In this document: positions 15,346 to 25,100 of the stretch, piece by piece
How positions within the stretch are numbered: the stretch's first letter is position 1
Layout of the letters: every line of letters begins with the position of its first letter
NCBI GenBank assembly: GCA_025935675.1
Contig: JAICUU010000006.1
Span: forward strand, 1 to 39,058
Origin: Burkholderiales bacterium
Lineage (GTDB): Bacteria > Pseudomonadota > Gammaproteobacteria > Burkholderiales > Casimicrobiaceae
DNA length: 39,058 bases
Reading direction: 5' to 3'
Translations under genes and position numbers: made by a program
The notes under the pieces: model-generated
What the model saw: the letters and a program-made list of their open reading frames with translations, nothing else
Database searches by the model: none
Told to the model about the DNA's origin: nothing

Positions 15346-16890
15346 ATGAATGATAACGAAATTTCACGATCACGCCGCTGCCGTCATACCGGGGCGGTCG
15401 CGCTGGGTGCGCTGCTGCTTGCGGGCTGCGCCAGCATGCATGGTCTCGCCCCGACCGGGGTCGCGCACGACGCCAGCAAACTCGCCGCGACGAAATCGCT
15501 GTCGGCGGTGCCCGTGAATACCGTGTGGCCGGCGAGCGACTGGTGGAAGCGCTACGGCGACCCGCAGCTCGACGCGCTGATGGACGAGGCGCTGCGCACC
15601 AGCCCGACGCTCGAGATCGCGGCGGCGCGCACGCGCCAGGCGCTCGCCGCCGCGCAGGTCACCGACGCCGGCCGCTTTCCTCGCGTCGACGCCAGCGCGT
15701 CGCTGACGCACGAGCGCTTTTCCGAGCGCGGCCTCGTGCCGCCGCCCTATGCGGGCTCGTGGCAGACCGACGGCGAGCTCGCCGTCACGCTGTCGTGGGA
15801 GCTCGACATCTGGGGCGTGCATCGCGAGGCCTATGCGAGCGCGATCGGCGCCGAGCGCGCCGCGGAAGTCGATGCCGAGGCCGCCAAGCTCGCGCTGGCG
15901 ACGTCGATCGCGGAAGCCTATGCCGAGATGCAGCACGCGTTCGCCAAGCGCGATGTCGCCAACAAGACCCTCGCCGACCGCGAGGCGATCCTCAAGCTCA
16001 CGCGCGACCGGCAGGCCGCCGGCCTCGACTCGCGCGTCGAGCTGAAGCAGGCCGAATCGGCGCTGCCGGCGACGCGCGAGGAAATCATCGCGTACGACGA
16101 GCGCATCGCGCACTTGCGCAATGCCATCGCCGCGCTGCTGGGCGAAGGCCCCGACCGCGGGCTCGCGATCGCGCGGCCGAAGGCGGCACTCGTGCCGTTC
16201 GCGCTGCCGTCGTCGCTGCCGGCCGATCTCGTCGGTCGCCGTCCCGACGTCGTCGCGCAGCGTTGGCGCATCGAGTCGGCGTCGCACGCGATCGACTCCG
16301 CGAAGGGGGAGTTCTATCCGAACGTGAACCTCGCGGCGTTCGTCGGGCTGTCGGGCATCGGCGCCGGCAACATCCTCACGCTGGCGAGCCGTACCGCCGG
16401 CGTCACCCCCGCGCTGTCGCTGCCGATCTTCGACGCGGGCAGGCTGCGCGGCAACCTCGCCGGCCGCGACGCCGACTTCGACGTCGCGGTCGCCCAATAC
16501 AACCGCATCGTTGTCGACGCCGTGCGCGATGTCGTCGACGAGGTTGCGGCATGGCGCGGCGTCGAGGCCGAGCGCGCGGAGCAGCGTGCCGCGCTCGCGA
16601 CCGCGCGCGAAGCGTACGAGCTCGCGCTCTTGCGCTACCGGGAGGGCCTCGGCAACTACCTGCAGGTGCTGTCGGTCGAGCAGCCGATGCTCGTCCAGCA
16701 AGGCCTCGAGGCCGACCTCGACGCGCGCGAGCTCGCGCTGTCGGTCCGGCTCGTGCGCGCGCTCGGCGGAGGCTTTGCGCCGCCGCCCGCGCTCGCGCTC
16801 AATTGCGCGGCCGGCACCACCGGCGGCGACCATCACGACGGCGCGGCGGGTTGCCGCGGCGCCGGTGCCACGAAGGAAGGAACGCGATGA
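15346..16890 (+). CDS. Outer-membrane efflux lipoprotein, NodT/OprM family
   Basis: The protein has 514 residues. A lipoprotein signal ends at the lipobox LLAGC (Cys28). Two OEP-type repeats follow, the first with TLEIAAARTRQALAAAQ and the second with GRRPDVVAQRWRIESASHAIDSAKGEFYPNVNL, both standard for TolC-like channel proteins. SLPIFDAGRLRGNLAGRDADFDVA and LLRYREGLGNYLQVLSVEQ are family hallmarks. It would form the trimeric outer-membrane duct for the EmrA/EmrB-like pump encoded next. The ATG at 15346 lacks an obvious ribosome site but is the only start giving a complete signal peptide. The last 30 residues are a Gly/His/Cys-rich tail. It overlaps the next gene by ATGA. Confidence 0.93.
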   Translation: MNDNEISRSRRCRHTGAVALGALLLAGCASMHGLAPTGVAHDASKLAATKSLSAVPVNTVWPASDWWKRYGDPQLDALMDEALRTSPTLEIAAARTRQALAAAQVTDAGRFPRVDASASLTHERFSERGLVPPPYAGSWQTDGELAVTLSWELDIWGVHREAYASAIGAERAAEVDAEAAKLALATSIAEAYAEMQHAFAKRDVANKTLADREAILKLTRDRQAAGLDSRVELKQAESALPATREEIIAYDERIAHLRNAIAALLGEGPDRGLAIARPKAALVPFALPSSLPADLVGRRPDVVAQRWRIESASHAIDSAKGEFYPNVNLAAFVGLSGIGAGNILTLASRTAGVTPALSLPIFDAGRLRGNLAGRDADFDVAVAQYNRIVVDAVRDVVDEVAAWRGVEAERAEQRAALATAREAYELALLRYREGLGNYLQVLSVEQPMLVQQGLEADLDARELALSVRLVRALGGGFAPPPALALNCAAGTTGGDHHDGAAGCRGAGATKEGTR

Positions 16891-18146
16891 ACGAAGCCAC
16901 GAGCACTGTCACCAACATGCGCGCCCGCAAGCGCTGGATCGCGATCATCGGCGGCGTCGTCCTGCTGTCTCTCGCCGCGTACGGCGTCTGGTGGTCGACG
17001 GTGCTGCGCTACCGGGAGACCACCGACGACGCCTACGTCGCCGGCAACGTCGTGCAGGTGACACCGCAGATCGCCGGCACGGTCGTCTCGATCGGCGCCG
17101 ACGACACCCAGTTCGTCAAGGCCGGCCAGACGCTCGTGCAGCTCGATCCCGCCGATGCGCGGATCGGCCTCGAGCAGGCCGACGCGAAGCTCGGGCGCAC
17201 GGTGCGCGAGGTGCGCGGCCTGTTCGCGACGACCGCGCAGCTCAACGCCAACGTGCAGTTGCGCGAGGCCGACGTCGCGCGCGCGTCCGACGACCTCGCG
17301 CGCCGCGAGCGCCTGGCCGGTTCGGGAGCGGTGTCGGGCGAGGAGCTCGCGCATGCTCGCGACGCGCTGTCCGCTGCCAAGGCGTCGCTCGGCGCGGCAC
17401 GCCAGGAGCTCGCCGCGAATCGCGCACGCACCGACCATACCAACGTCGCCGACCATCCAGACGTGCTCGCGGCCTCTGCCGCGGTGCACGACGCGTACCT
17501 CGACCTTGCGCGCACCACGTTGCCGGCGCCGGTGTCGGGTTTCGTCGCGCGACGCAGCGTGCAGCTCGGCCAGCGCGTCGCGCCCGGCGCGCCGCTGATG
17601 GCGATCGTGCCGCTCGACGACGTATGGGTCGACGCCAATTTCAAGGAGTCGCAGCTCGCGTCGATGCGCGTCGGCCAGCCGGTGGATCTCACCGCCGACC
17701 TGTACGGGCGCAAGATCGACTATCACGGCACGATCGCGGGCTTCGGCGCGGGCACCGGGTCGGCGTTCGCGCTGCTGCCGGCGCAGAACGCCACCGGCAA
17801 CTGGATCAAGGTCGTGCAGCGCGTGCCGGTGCGCATCGCGCTCGACCCGGGCGAGCTCGCCGCGCATCCGCTGCAGGTGGGATTGTCGATGCAGGTCGAC
17901 GTTGACACGCATCGCCGTGACGGCGCGCGCTTGCCGAAGGTCGCGCACGGTCCGGCGACGTACGACACGACGGTGTTCGACTCGGTCGAGCCGTCGGCGG
18001 ATGCGCGCGTCAAGGCGATCATCGCCGCCAACGCGAGCGGCGCGCAGCGCCCGGCCGTGCCGGCCGCGGCCATGCGCCCGGTCGCGCATGAAACGGGCGA
18101 CGCGCCGCTGCGCGCGCTTCGTGCGGCGAACGACAGGACGCCGTGA
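16887..18146 (+). CDS. emrA: HlyD/EmrA-type membrane fusion protein
   Basis: The protein has 419 residues. A short cytoplasmic N-terminus and one transmembrane helix (about 17-38) lead to the EmrA signature TTDDAYVAGNVVQVTPQIAGTV and a biotinyl-lipoyl-like half (FVKAGQTLVQLDP). A coiled-coil hairpin covers about 95-210. The second lipoyl half is PVSGFVARRSVQLGQRVAPG, and a beta-barrel region contains VDANFKESQLASMRVGQPV. The C-terminal 60 residues are an unusual Ala/Pro-rich extension. It is the periplasmic adaptor between the NodT-like channel and EmrB. Ribosome site AAGGA precedes the start, and it overlaps both neighbours by 4 bases. Confidence 0.94.
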   Translation: MNEATSTVTNMRARKRWIAIIGGVVLLSLAAYGVWWSTVLRYRETTDDAYVAGNVVQVTPQIAGTVVSIGADDTQFVKAGQTLVQLDPADARIGLEQADAKLGRTVREVRGLFATTAQLNANVQLREADVARASDDLARRERLAGSGAVSGEELAHARDALSAAKASLGAARQELAANRARTDHTNVADHPDVLAASAAVHDAYLDLARTTLPAPVSGFVARRSVQLGQRVAPGAPLMAIVPLDDVWVDANFKESQLASMRVGQPVDLTADLYGRKIDYHGTIAGFGAGTGSAFALLPAQNATGNWIKVVQRVPVRIALDPGELAAHPLQVGLSMQVDVDTHRRDGARLPKVAHGPATYDTTVFDSVEPSADARVKAIIAANASGAQRPAVPAAAMRPVAHETGDAPLRALRAANDRTP

Positions 18147-19696
18147 CCACACCCGCGGCTGACGGTCCCGCGCCGCTGACCGGCGGCACGCTCGTCGTCG
18201 CGACGCTTGCGCTGTCGCTGGCGACGTTCATGAACGTGCTCGACACGTCGATCGCCAACGTGTCGATACCGGCCATCGCCGGCGACCTCGGCGTGTCGCC
18301 GAGCCAGGGCACATGGGTCATCACGTCGTTCGCCGTCGCCAACGCGATCTCGCTGCCGCTCACGGGCTGGCTGTCGCAACGCTACGGCCAGGTGCGCCTC
18401 TTCGTCGCGTCGGTGCTGCTGTTCGTGCTGGCGTCGTTCCTGTGCGGCCTCGCGCCGTCGCTCGAGCTCCTGATCGCGTTCCGCGTGCTGCAGGGCGCGG
18501 TCGCCGGGCCGATGATCCCGCTGTCGCAGTCGATCCTGCTGTCGAGCTATCCCAAGGCGAAGGCGGGCAGCGCGCTCGCGATCTGGGCGATCACCACGCT
18601 CGTCGCGCCGGTGGTCGGTCCGCTCCTCGGCGGCTGGATCACCGACAACGTCGCGTGGCCGTGGATCTTCTACATCAACGTGCCTGTCGGTCTCGCCGCC
18701 GCGGCGATCACGTGGAGCGTCTACCGCAAGCGCGACACGCCGACGGCGCGCAAGCCGATCGACGCCGTGGGCCTCGGCCTCCTCGTGCTGTGGGTGGGCG
18801 CGCTGCAGGTGATGCTCGACAAGGGGAAAGAGCTCGACTGGTTCGCGTCGGGCGCGATCGTCGGGCTCGCGATCGCCGCGGCAATCGGCTTCGCGCTGTT
18901 CATCGTCTGGGAGCTTACCGACGCGCATCCGGTCGTCGACCTGCGGCTTTTCGCCCGGCGCAACTTCTGGACGAGCACGCTGGCGATGTCGCTGGCCTAC
19001 GGCGTGTTCTTCGGCAACGTCGTGCTGCTGCCGCTGTGGCTGCAGCAGTACATGGGCTACACGGCGACCGCCGCGGGCATGGTGCTCGCACCTGTGGGCG
19101 TGCTGGCGATCCTGCTGACGCCCATGGTGGGACGCACGGTGAACAAGGTCGACCCGCGCATCTTCGCGACCGCGGCGTTCGCGATCTTCGGGCTCGTGAT
19201 GTTGATGCGCTCGCACTTCACCACCGGCGCCGACTTCGACACGCTGATGGTGCCGACGATCATCCAGGGCGCGGCGATGGCGGTGTTCTTCATCCCGCTC
19301 GTCACGCTGTCGCTGTCGGGGCTCGAGCCGTCGCGGATTCCGTCGGCGTCGGGGCTCTTCAACTTCGCGCGGATCACCGCGGGCGCGTTCGGCACGTCGA
19401 TCGCGACGACGACGTGGGACCAGCGCGCGAGCCTCCACCACGCGCAGCTCGTCGAGCGCTTGAGCCAAAGCGACCCGGCGACGTCGCATGCGCTGTCGAC
19501 ACTCTCGGCGGCGGGCGCCGACCCGTCGACGGCGATGGCGCTTTTGAACCGGCTCGTCGACCAGCAGGCGTTCATGCTCGGGGTCAACGACATCTTCTAC
19601 GTGTCGGCGCTGCTGTTCGTCGCGCTGATCGGCGTGGTCTGGCTGGCGAGACCCGCGCGCGGCGGGGCGGGCGCGCCGGTCGTCATGGGCGACTGA
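18143..19696 (+). CDS. emrB: DHA2-family drug:H+ antiporter (EmrB-like)
   Basis: The protein has 517 residues from a GTG at 18143 that overlaps the emrA stop as GTGA. There are about fourteen hydrophobic segments. Helix 1 has the DHA2 motif LDTSIANVSIPAIAGDLG and then SQGTWVITSF. The loop 2-3 motif reads GWLSQRYGQVRLF, and motif C is seen as APVVGPLLGGWITDN. It exports hydrophobic compounds or weak acids through EmrA and NodT. The MarR control suggests an aromatic or phenolic inducer (inference). It is the last gene of the operon. Confidence 0.94.
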   Translation: MTTPAADGPAPLTGGTLVVATLALSLATFMNVLDTSIANVSIPAIAGDLGVSPSQGTWVITSFAVANAISLPLTGWLSQRYGQVRLFVASVLLFVLASFLCGLAPSLELLIAFRVLQGAVAGPMIPLSQSILLSSYPKAKAGSALAIWAITTLVAPVVGPLLGGWITDNVAWPWIFYINVPVGLAAAAITWSVYRKRDTPTARKPIDAVGLGLLVLWVGALQVMLDKGKELDWFASGAIVGLAIAAAIGFALFIVWELTDAHPVVDLRLFARRNFWTSTLAMSLAYGVFFGNVVLLPLWLQQYMGYTATAAGMVLAPVGVLAILLTPMVGRTVNKVDPRIFATAAFAIFGLVMLMRSHFTTGADFDTLMVPTIIQGAAMAVFFIPLVTLSLSGLEPSRIPSASGLFNFARITAGAFGTSIATTTWDQRASLHHAQLVERLSQSDPATSHALSTLSAAGADPSTAMALLNRLVDQQAFMLGVNDIFYVSALLFVALIGVVWLARPARGGAGAPVVMGD

Positions 19697-19927
19697 CGCT
19701 ACGGCGCGCGGACGCCGGCTGCGAGGGCCGACCCGGGGCGCGGGGCGGGCGATTCCGGGCGGCGGGTGCGAGGCGGGGCGGGCGAGTCCAGGCGGACGGG
19801 TGCGCGGGGCCGGCGCGGACCGGCGCAGGGAGGGCGGTTTTCGGTGAACGGGCGCGGGGCGGCCCGCCCGCTGTCATCGCCTGCAGCGCTCGCGCGTTGA
19901 AAGTGGCAAGGACCCGACGTCGCCGCT
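19697..19927. other. Intergenic stretch after emrB
   Basis: This 231-base, strongly G-rich stretch contains short repeats such as CCGGCGC twice (about 19810-19826) and a weak GCGGG/CCCGC hairpin near 19854-19867. No gene was recognised in it. It presumably holds the end of the efflux transcript and the SGNH hydrolase promoter. Confidence 0.4.
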
Positions 19928-20758
19928 ATGATGGCGCCCGCGATGCCCGAGCCAATGCCGACCCGCCGCTCCCTTCGCCACGCCGTCGCCACCATCGCGA
20001 TCACGTCGCTTTGCGCACCGCTCGGGCTCGCGGCGCCGCTGCCGGCCGCCGCCGATGCACCGCGCGACGTGGCGCCACCCACGTTGTCCGGGACCGTGGA
20101 CGCGCTCGGCGCGCCCGGCCCGGTCGCGACGCCGACGCTGGCGTCGATCGCCCCTGCATCGCGGTGGGACGACGCCTTCGCCCGTTTTGACGCGGCCGAC
20201 CGTGCCGCGCCGCCGCCGGAGGGCGCGATCCTGTTCGTCGGCAGCTCGTCGATCCGGCTGTGGGACGGCCTCGAGGGTGATTTCGGCGTCCGCAGGGTGG
20301 TGCTGAAGCGCGGCTTCGGCGGCTCGAAGCTCTCCGATTGCGTGCAGAACCTCGGGCGGCTCGTCGTCCGCTACAAGCCGTCGCTGGTGCTGGTCTACGC
20401 CGGCGACAACGACATCGCCGCCGGCAGCCGCCCCGACGAGGTGCTGCGCCGCTTCGCGGCGTTCGTCGAAGGCGTGCATCGCGCGCTGCCGGCGACGCGC
20501 ATCGACTACATCTCGATCAAGCCGAGCCCGTTGCGCGCCGCGCTGCTGCCCGAGATCCGCGCGACCAACGCGCTGATCCGCGACTACATCGCCACGGTGC
20601 CGGGCGTTTCGTACATCGACGTGTTCTCGTCGATGGTCGATGCCGGCGGCCACCCGCGCGGCGAGCTCTTCGCCGCCGACCGGCTGCACCTCAATCGCGA
20701 CGGCTACGCGCTGTGGACGTCGCTCATCGGCCCGTATCTGCACGAGGTGGCGCGCTGA
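19928..20758 (+). CDS. Exported SGNH/GDSL-family hydrolase
   Basis: The protein has 276 residues from ATG 19928; ATGs at 19931, 19943 and 19955 are in frame, and 19955 (MPTRRSLRHAV) gives the neatest signal peptide. An export signal ends near PAAADA, followed by a low-complexity Pro/Ala segment. SGNH blocks are seen: block I ILFVGSSSIRLW with nucleophile about Ser107, block II RGFGGSKL, block III YAGDNDI with Asn161, and block V DRLHLN with Asp251 and His254. It probably removes acyl groups from a periplasmic glycan or lipid, a reading favoured by the acyltransferase next door (inference). Its 3' end overlaps the convergent opgC-like gene by 35 bases. Confidence 0.88.
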   Translation: MMAPAMPEPMPTRRSLRHAVATIAITSLCAPLGLAAPLPAAADAPRDVAPPTLSGTVDALGAPGPVATPTLASIAPASRWDDAFARFDAADRAAPPPEGAILFVGSSSIRLWDGLEGDFGVRRVVLKRGFGGSKLSDCVQNLGRLVVRYKPSLVLVYAGDNDIAAGSRPDEVLRRFAAFVEGVHRALPATRIDYISIKPSPLRAALLPEIRATNALIRDYIATVPGVSYIDVFSSMVDAGGHPRGELFAADRLHLNRDGYALWTSLIGPYLHEVAR

Positions 20759-21866
20759 GCGCGGGCCACGCACGCCGGCCTTCGGTCGCGATCCACGCCA
20801 CCCCGTAGAGCGCCGCCAGCGTCGCCAGCAGCAGCGCGGTGTCGCGCCAGCTCAAGTGCGCCGGCGCGGGATCGGCGACGAACGCCAGCACGACGAGGCA
20901 GATCGCCGCGTGCGCGGCGAACACCGTCAGCGACACCCGGCCCATCCGCGCGACCATCGACGACTCGGCGATGCGCGCAATGGCGGGCCGCACGGCGAGC
21001 ACCAGCGTCACCAGCGCGGCGAAGTCCACAATGCGCAGCGCGCCGAGGTGCCACTTGTCGAGCAGCAGGTCGACGATCGGCGGCGACGACGGCACCTGCC
21101 CCGCGAGATGGCGCCACGCGAAGAACGCGAGCGCGACCACTGCGGCAATGCCGATCGCGCGCCGCGACGCGAGCCTGGGCAGCGGATTGCCGTCGAGGCT
21201 GCGCGAGCCGGCCCAGATGCCCGCGGTCCACACCGCCTGCCATGCGAAGTACGAGAACGCGCCGGTCTCGCGGTAGGGCACGACCTCCGGCCAATGCGTC
21301 GTCACCATCGCGTAGACGTCGCGGCCGAGGCCAACCTGCGCGCCGAGCCACAGCAGCGCGCTCGCCACGCCGATCGCGCGCCAGCCATGCCGCTCGCCGG
21401 ACTCGATCATGAAAGGCGCGGCGAGCATGAACACGACATACATCGGCAGGATGTCGAGCAGCGGCGGGTTGTAGACCAGCGCGAGGCCGGCGAGCAGCGC
21501 GAACACGGGATGCGCGAGGTCGAACGAGGCGAGGTCGGTGATCGGGTGCGCGCCGCGCGCGACGGCGATGGGCAGCACGACGAACAACAGGAACAGCAGC
21601 ACTGCGGCATGCGCCGCGTAGATGACGCCGGCGCGCCGCCAGACACGGCGGCGCATCGTCGCGAACCCTTCCTCGCGTGCGACGCGCGTGTACACGGCGC
21701 CGACGAGGAAGCCCGACAGGAAGACGAAGCCTTCGGCGGCGGAGACGTAGCCGAACGGCTGTCCCATTGCCGCGCTGTACCACGTGGGCAGATGGGTCAT
21801 GGTCATCAGGACCAGCATCAGGCCTCGCAACCAGTCGAGCTCGGCTTGTCGGTGCGCGATCGGCAC
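20724..21866 (-). CDS. OpgC-family membrane acyltransferase
   Basis: The protein has 380 residues from a GTG at 21866. That start is preferred because AAGGA lies 6 bases upstream and the family N-terminus (HRQAELDWLRGLMLVLMTMTHLP) follows at once. An ATG 16 codons upstream (21914) would add residues unlike the family. There are about ten hydrophobic segments. The conserved His in MTMTHLP, the GFVFLSGFLVGAVY motif and the PPLLDILPMYVVFMLAAP stretch identify OpgC/acyltransferase-3-like proteins, which add succinyl groups to osmoregulated periplasmic glucans. No opgG or opgH is in the window, so another glycan may be the target. Confidence 0.88.
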   Translation of the reverse strand: MPIAHRQAELDWLRGLMLVLMTMTHLPTWYSAAMGQPFGYVSAAEGFVFLSGFLVGAVYTRVAREEGFATMRRRVWRRAGVIYAAHAAVLLFLLFVVLPIAVARGAHPITDLASFDLAHPVFALLAGLALVYNPPLLDILPMYVVFMLAAPFMIESGERHGWRAIGVASALLWLGAQVGLGRDVYAMVTTHWPEVVPYRETGAFSYFAWQAVWTAGIWAGSRSLDGNPLPRLASRRAIGIAAVVALAFFAWRHLAGQVPSSPPIVDLLLDKWHLGALRIVDFAALVTLVLAVRPAIARIAESSMVARMGRVSLTVFAAHAAICLVVLAFVADPAPAHLSWRDTALLLATLAALYGVAWIATEGRRAWPALSAPPRADTGR

Positions 21867-22129
21867 GATGGATCCTTCGTGACAGCGGCGAGCCGGGCGC
21901 GCTGCGCTCGCCATGGCCGCGTGTGACACGCGGAGGTCCCGAATCGTTCCATCGTAGACCACAAATCCGCCCGCCGCTAAGGTAGGTCGGCGAAGGTCTT
22001 GTATCCTTGGGGTTTTCGGATGCGCGGCCGGCGTCGCCGAGGCATCCTCGCCATGCGTTCCAGGACCTTCGCAATCCCGATGACAACCCTCGCGTCCCGC
22101 GCGCGGTGGTCGCGCGCGGCACCGCAGCG
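21867..22129. other. Divergent intergenic region opgC-like / multidomain transferase
   Basis: The 263 bases separate two divergent starts. The central part (about 21940-22020) is less GC-rich and contains ACCACAAATCC and TTGTATCCTTGGGGTTTTC, so promoters for both directions probably lie here. No hexamer pair or repeat is convincing enough to call. The transferase frame stays open back to 22007, but that extension lacks homologous character. Confidence 0.4.
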
Positions 22130-25100
22130 ATGAGCCGCAACGATCTGTGCGCCTGCGGCAGCGGCAAGCGCTTCAAGCATTGCCATGGACGGGTCGACGC
22201 CGGCGGCAACGGCGGTGGTGTGTCGCCGCCGCGGCTCGAGGCGCTCAACGCGCATCGCGCCGGCTCGCTCGGCCGCGCCGAGGCCCTTTATCGCGAGGCG
22301 CTGGCCGCCAATCCCGCCGACACCGACACGCTGCACATGCTCGGCGTCGTGCAGTTCGAGCGGATGCGCTATCGCGAGGCGCTCGAGCTTCTGTGGGACG
22401 CGGCCGAGCGCACCGGCTGGTCGATCGACGACGTCCGCCACAACGTCGGCCTCGCCGTCGCCAAGCTGATGTCGACGCGCGCCAACGCGCGGCAGGAAGC
22501 GCTGCTCGCGGCGTTCGTCGCGTGGCAGCGCGCGCGCGAGTCGACACCGCCGACGACGCCGCGCGTCAGCGTGGTGCTGCCCTTGTTCAACCATGCGCGC
22601 GTCGTCGCCGAGGCGATCGCCTCGGTCGGGGAGCAGACATATCGCGATCTCGAGCTCGTCGTCGTCGACGACGGGTCCACCGACGACAGTGCCGGCGTGG
22701 CGGCCGCGGCGCTGGCGACCCTCGCGATCCCGACGCAGCTCCTGCGGCGTGGCCACGAAGGCGCGGCCGCCGCCGCAAATGCCGGCTCCGCCGCGGCGAG
22801 CGGAGAGTACCTCGCCTTCCTCGGCGCCGACGACCGGTTTGTCGCGGCGCGCATCGAGCGACTTGTCGCGGAGATCGCGCGCGGCGACCCGCGATGGGGC
22901 TTCTCACGCGTTGTGGAGTTCGGCGACGACGGCCGCGACATCGACGCGGGCGCCGCGGCGATGCGGCCGCCCAATTTCCTCGGCATCGAGCCCGCGAGCT
23001 TCTCGCTGCTCGGCGCGGACGTCACGCGCTCGTCGGGCAATCTGTTCGTCCAGCGCGCGCTGTTCCTGCGACTCGGCGGCTTTCGCGAGGACGCGGGCCA
23101 TCGCGGCTGGGATTTCGCCTGGCGTGCCGCCGAGGCAGTCGAGCCCGTGGTCGTCGAGGCGCCGCTGTACCGGCACCGGCTGCACGCGGGCAATCGCTCG
23201 CGCATCGGCGCGACGCCGGCGACAGGCGCGCTCGATCGCACCGCCAAGGCGCGTCTCGAGGACGCCTTCACGCACGAGCGCACGGTGGCGAACGAGCTCT
23301 CACCGCAATTCCCCGGCAATCGCGAGCTGCTGCTGCGCGCGGAGCTGCGTGCCGGGCATGGCGACCGGGTCCCGGTGCCGGTGCTGCGCGCGGCCGCGGC
23401 GCGCTGGCGTGCCGAAGGGGCGCGGGCGCCGGCCGGCGCCGCTGCCGGCAAGCAGGGCGGCGCGGGTCGCAAGACCGCGCTTGTCGTGCTCGGCGTGCAT
23501 CGCAGCGGCACGTCGGCGCTCGCGCGCGTGCTCAACCTCTGCGGCGCGTACCTGCCCGAGCGCGTGATGCCGGCAAAGCTCGACATCAACCCGAAAGGCT
23601 TCTGGGAGACCGAATCCGTCAACGACCTCGATGCGCGCCTCCTGCATCATCTCGGCGGCGAGTGGAATCGCGTCGATTTCGAGTTGCCGCGCGAAGGCCC
23701 GCTCGTCGACGAGTTCCTCGACGACGCCGAGGCGCTCCTGCGCAGCGAATACGGCGACGAGCCGTTCATCCTGATCAAGGACCCCCGTGTGTGCGTGCTG
23801 GCGCCGCTGTGGCAGCGCGCGCTGGTGCGCGCCGGCTACCGGCCCGCGTACGTCGTGCCGCTGCGCAATCCGCTCGAGGTCGCGCAATCGCTCGAATCGC
23901 GCGGCGACATGCCGGTCGCGCAGGGATTGCTGCTGTGGCTCGCGTACATGGTGCGCGTCGAGGCGTTCGTCGTTGCCGGTGGCGCCGACTTCGTCCACGT
24001 GCGCTACACCGACCTCCTGCGCGACTGGCGCGGCGTAGTCGGCACCGTGGCACGCGCGCTCGACGTGCCGCTCGACGTCGCGCGCGATCCGGCGGGGGTC
24101 GACGCGTTTCTCGAGGACAGCCTGCGCAACCACGCGGCCGACGACGCCGCGCTCGACGCGCACCTCGCCGGCGAGAGCGGCGCAGCGATTCGCGGGGTCT
24201 ACACGCGCTTCCTCGCGCGTGCCGACGGCGATGCCGCGGCGGTGGCGGCGATGCCGGACATCCGCATCGTCGACGACACGCCCGCGCGCGCGGCGACGGC
24301 AAGCTTCGTGCTTTGCATCGAGCAGAATCCCATCCGCGAGCAGGCGCTGCTCCTGTGCGAGAGCATTCGCCGCTTCGGCGGGCGTCATCGCGACGCCGAG
24401 ATCATCGCGTACGCGCCGCGCCCGGGTCTCGGCGTCGACGTGGAAACGCAGCGTGCGCTCGCCGGCATGGGGGTGGCCTACGTCGACGCGCCGCTCAACG
24501 TCGAGTGCCGCGCGTACGGCTCCGCCAACCGGGTCGCCGCGGCCGCGCACGCCGAGCGTCATGCGCGCGGCGAGTTCATCGTCGTGCTCGACAGCGATAC
24601 GGTGATCCTCGAAGAGCCGGCGATGCCGGTCGATGCCGACGTCGCGGCGCGTCCCGTCGACGACAAGGGCAGCGCCACGCGCGGCGAGGGCGATCCATTC
24701 GATGCGTACTGGCGCGCGCTCGCCGAGCTCTGCGGCGTGCCGCTCGAGCGCCTGCCGTGGATCCGCACGACGCTCGGCCACGAGCGCGTGCGGGCGTCGT
24801 ACAACGGCGGTCTCGTCGTCGCGCGCCGCGCATCAGGCGTGCTCGGGCGCTGGTCCGACTTCTTCTTCCGCTCGGCGCGGGCCGGTTTGAAGCCGTACCA
24901 GGGCAGCGGCGTCGAGATCGTCGCGTCGGTGGGCGCGGTGGGTCGCGAAGCGAGCGAGTTCTGGGGCTCGAACCAGGCGGCGCTCGCGCTGGCGATGTGG
25001 CGGGGCGATGCGCGCGTCGCGCACTATCCGGACCGCTACAACGTGCCGCTGCACCTCATCGCGCGCGACGGCGAGATCGATCCTCGCTGGTCGGCGGCGG

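Noticed and set aside
19854-19867. GCGGG/CCCGC hairpin after emrB as terminator
   Set aside because: Only a 5-bp stem, no U-tract, and many similar short stems are expected in sequence this GC-rich.
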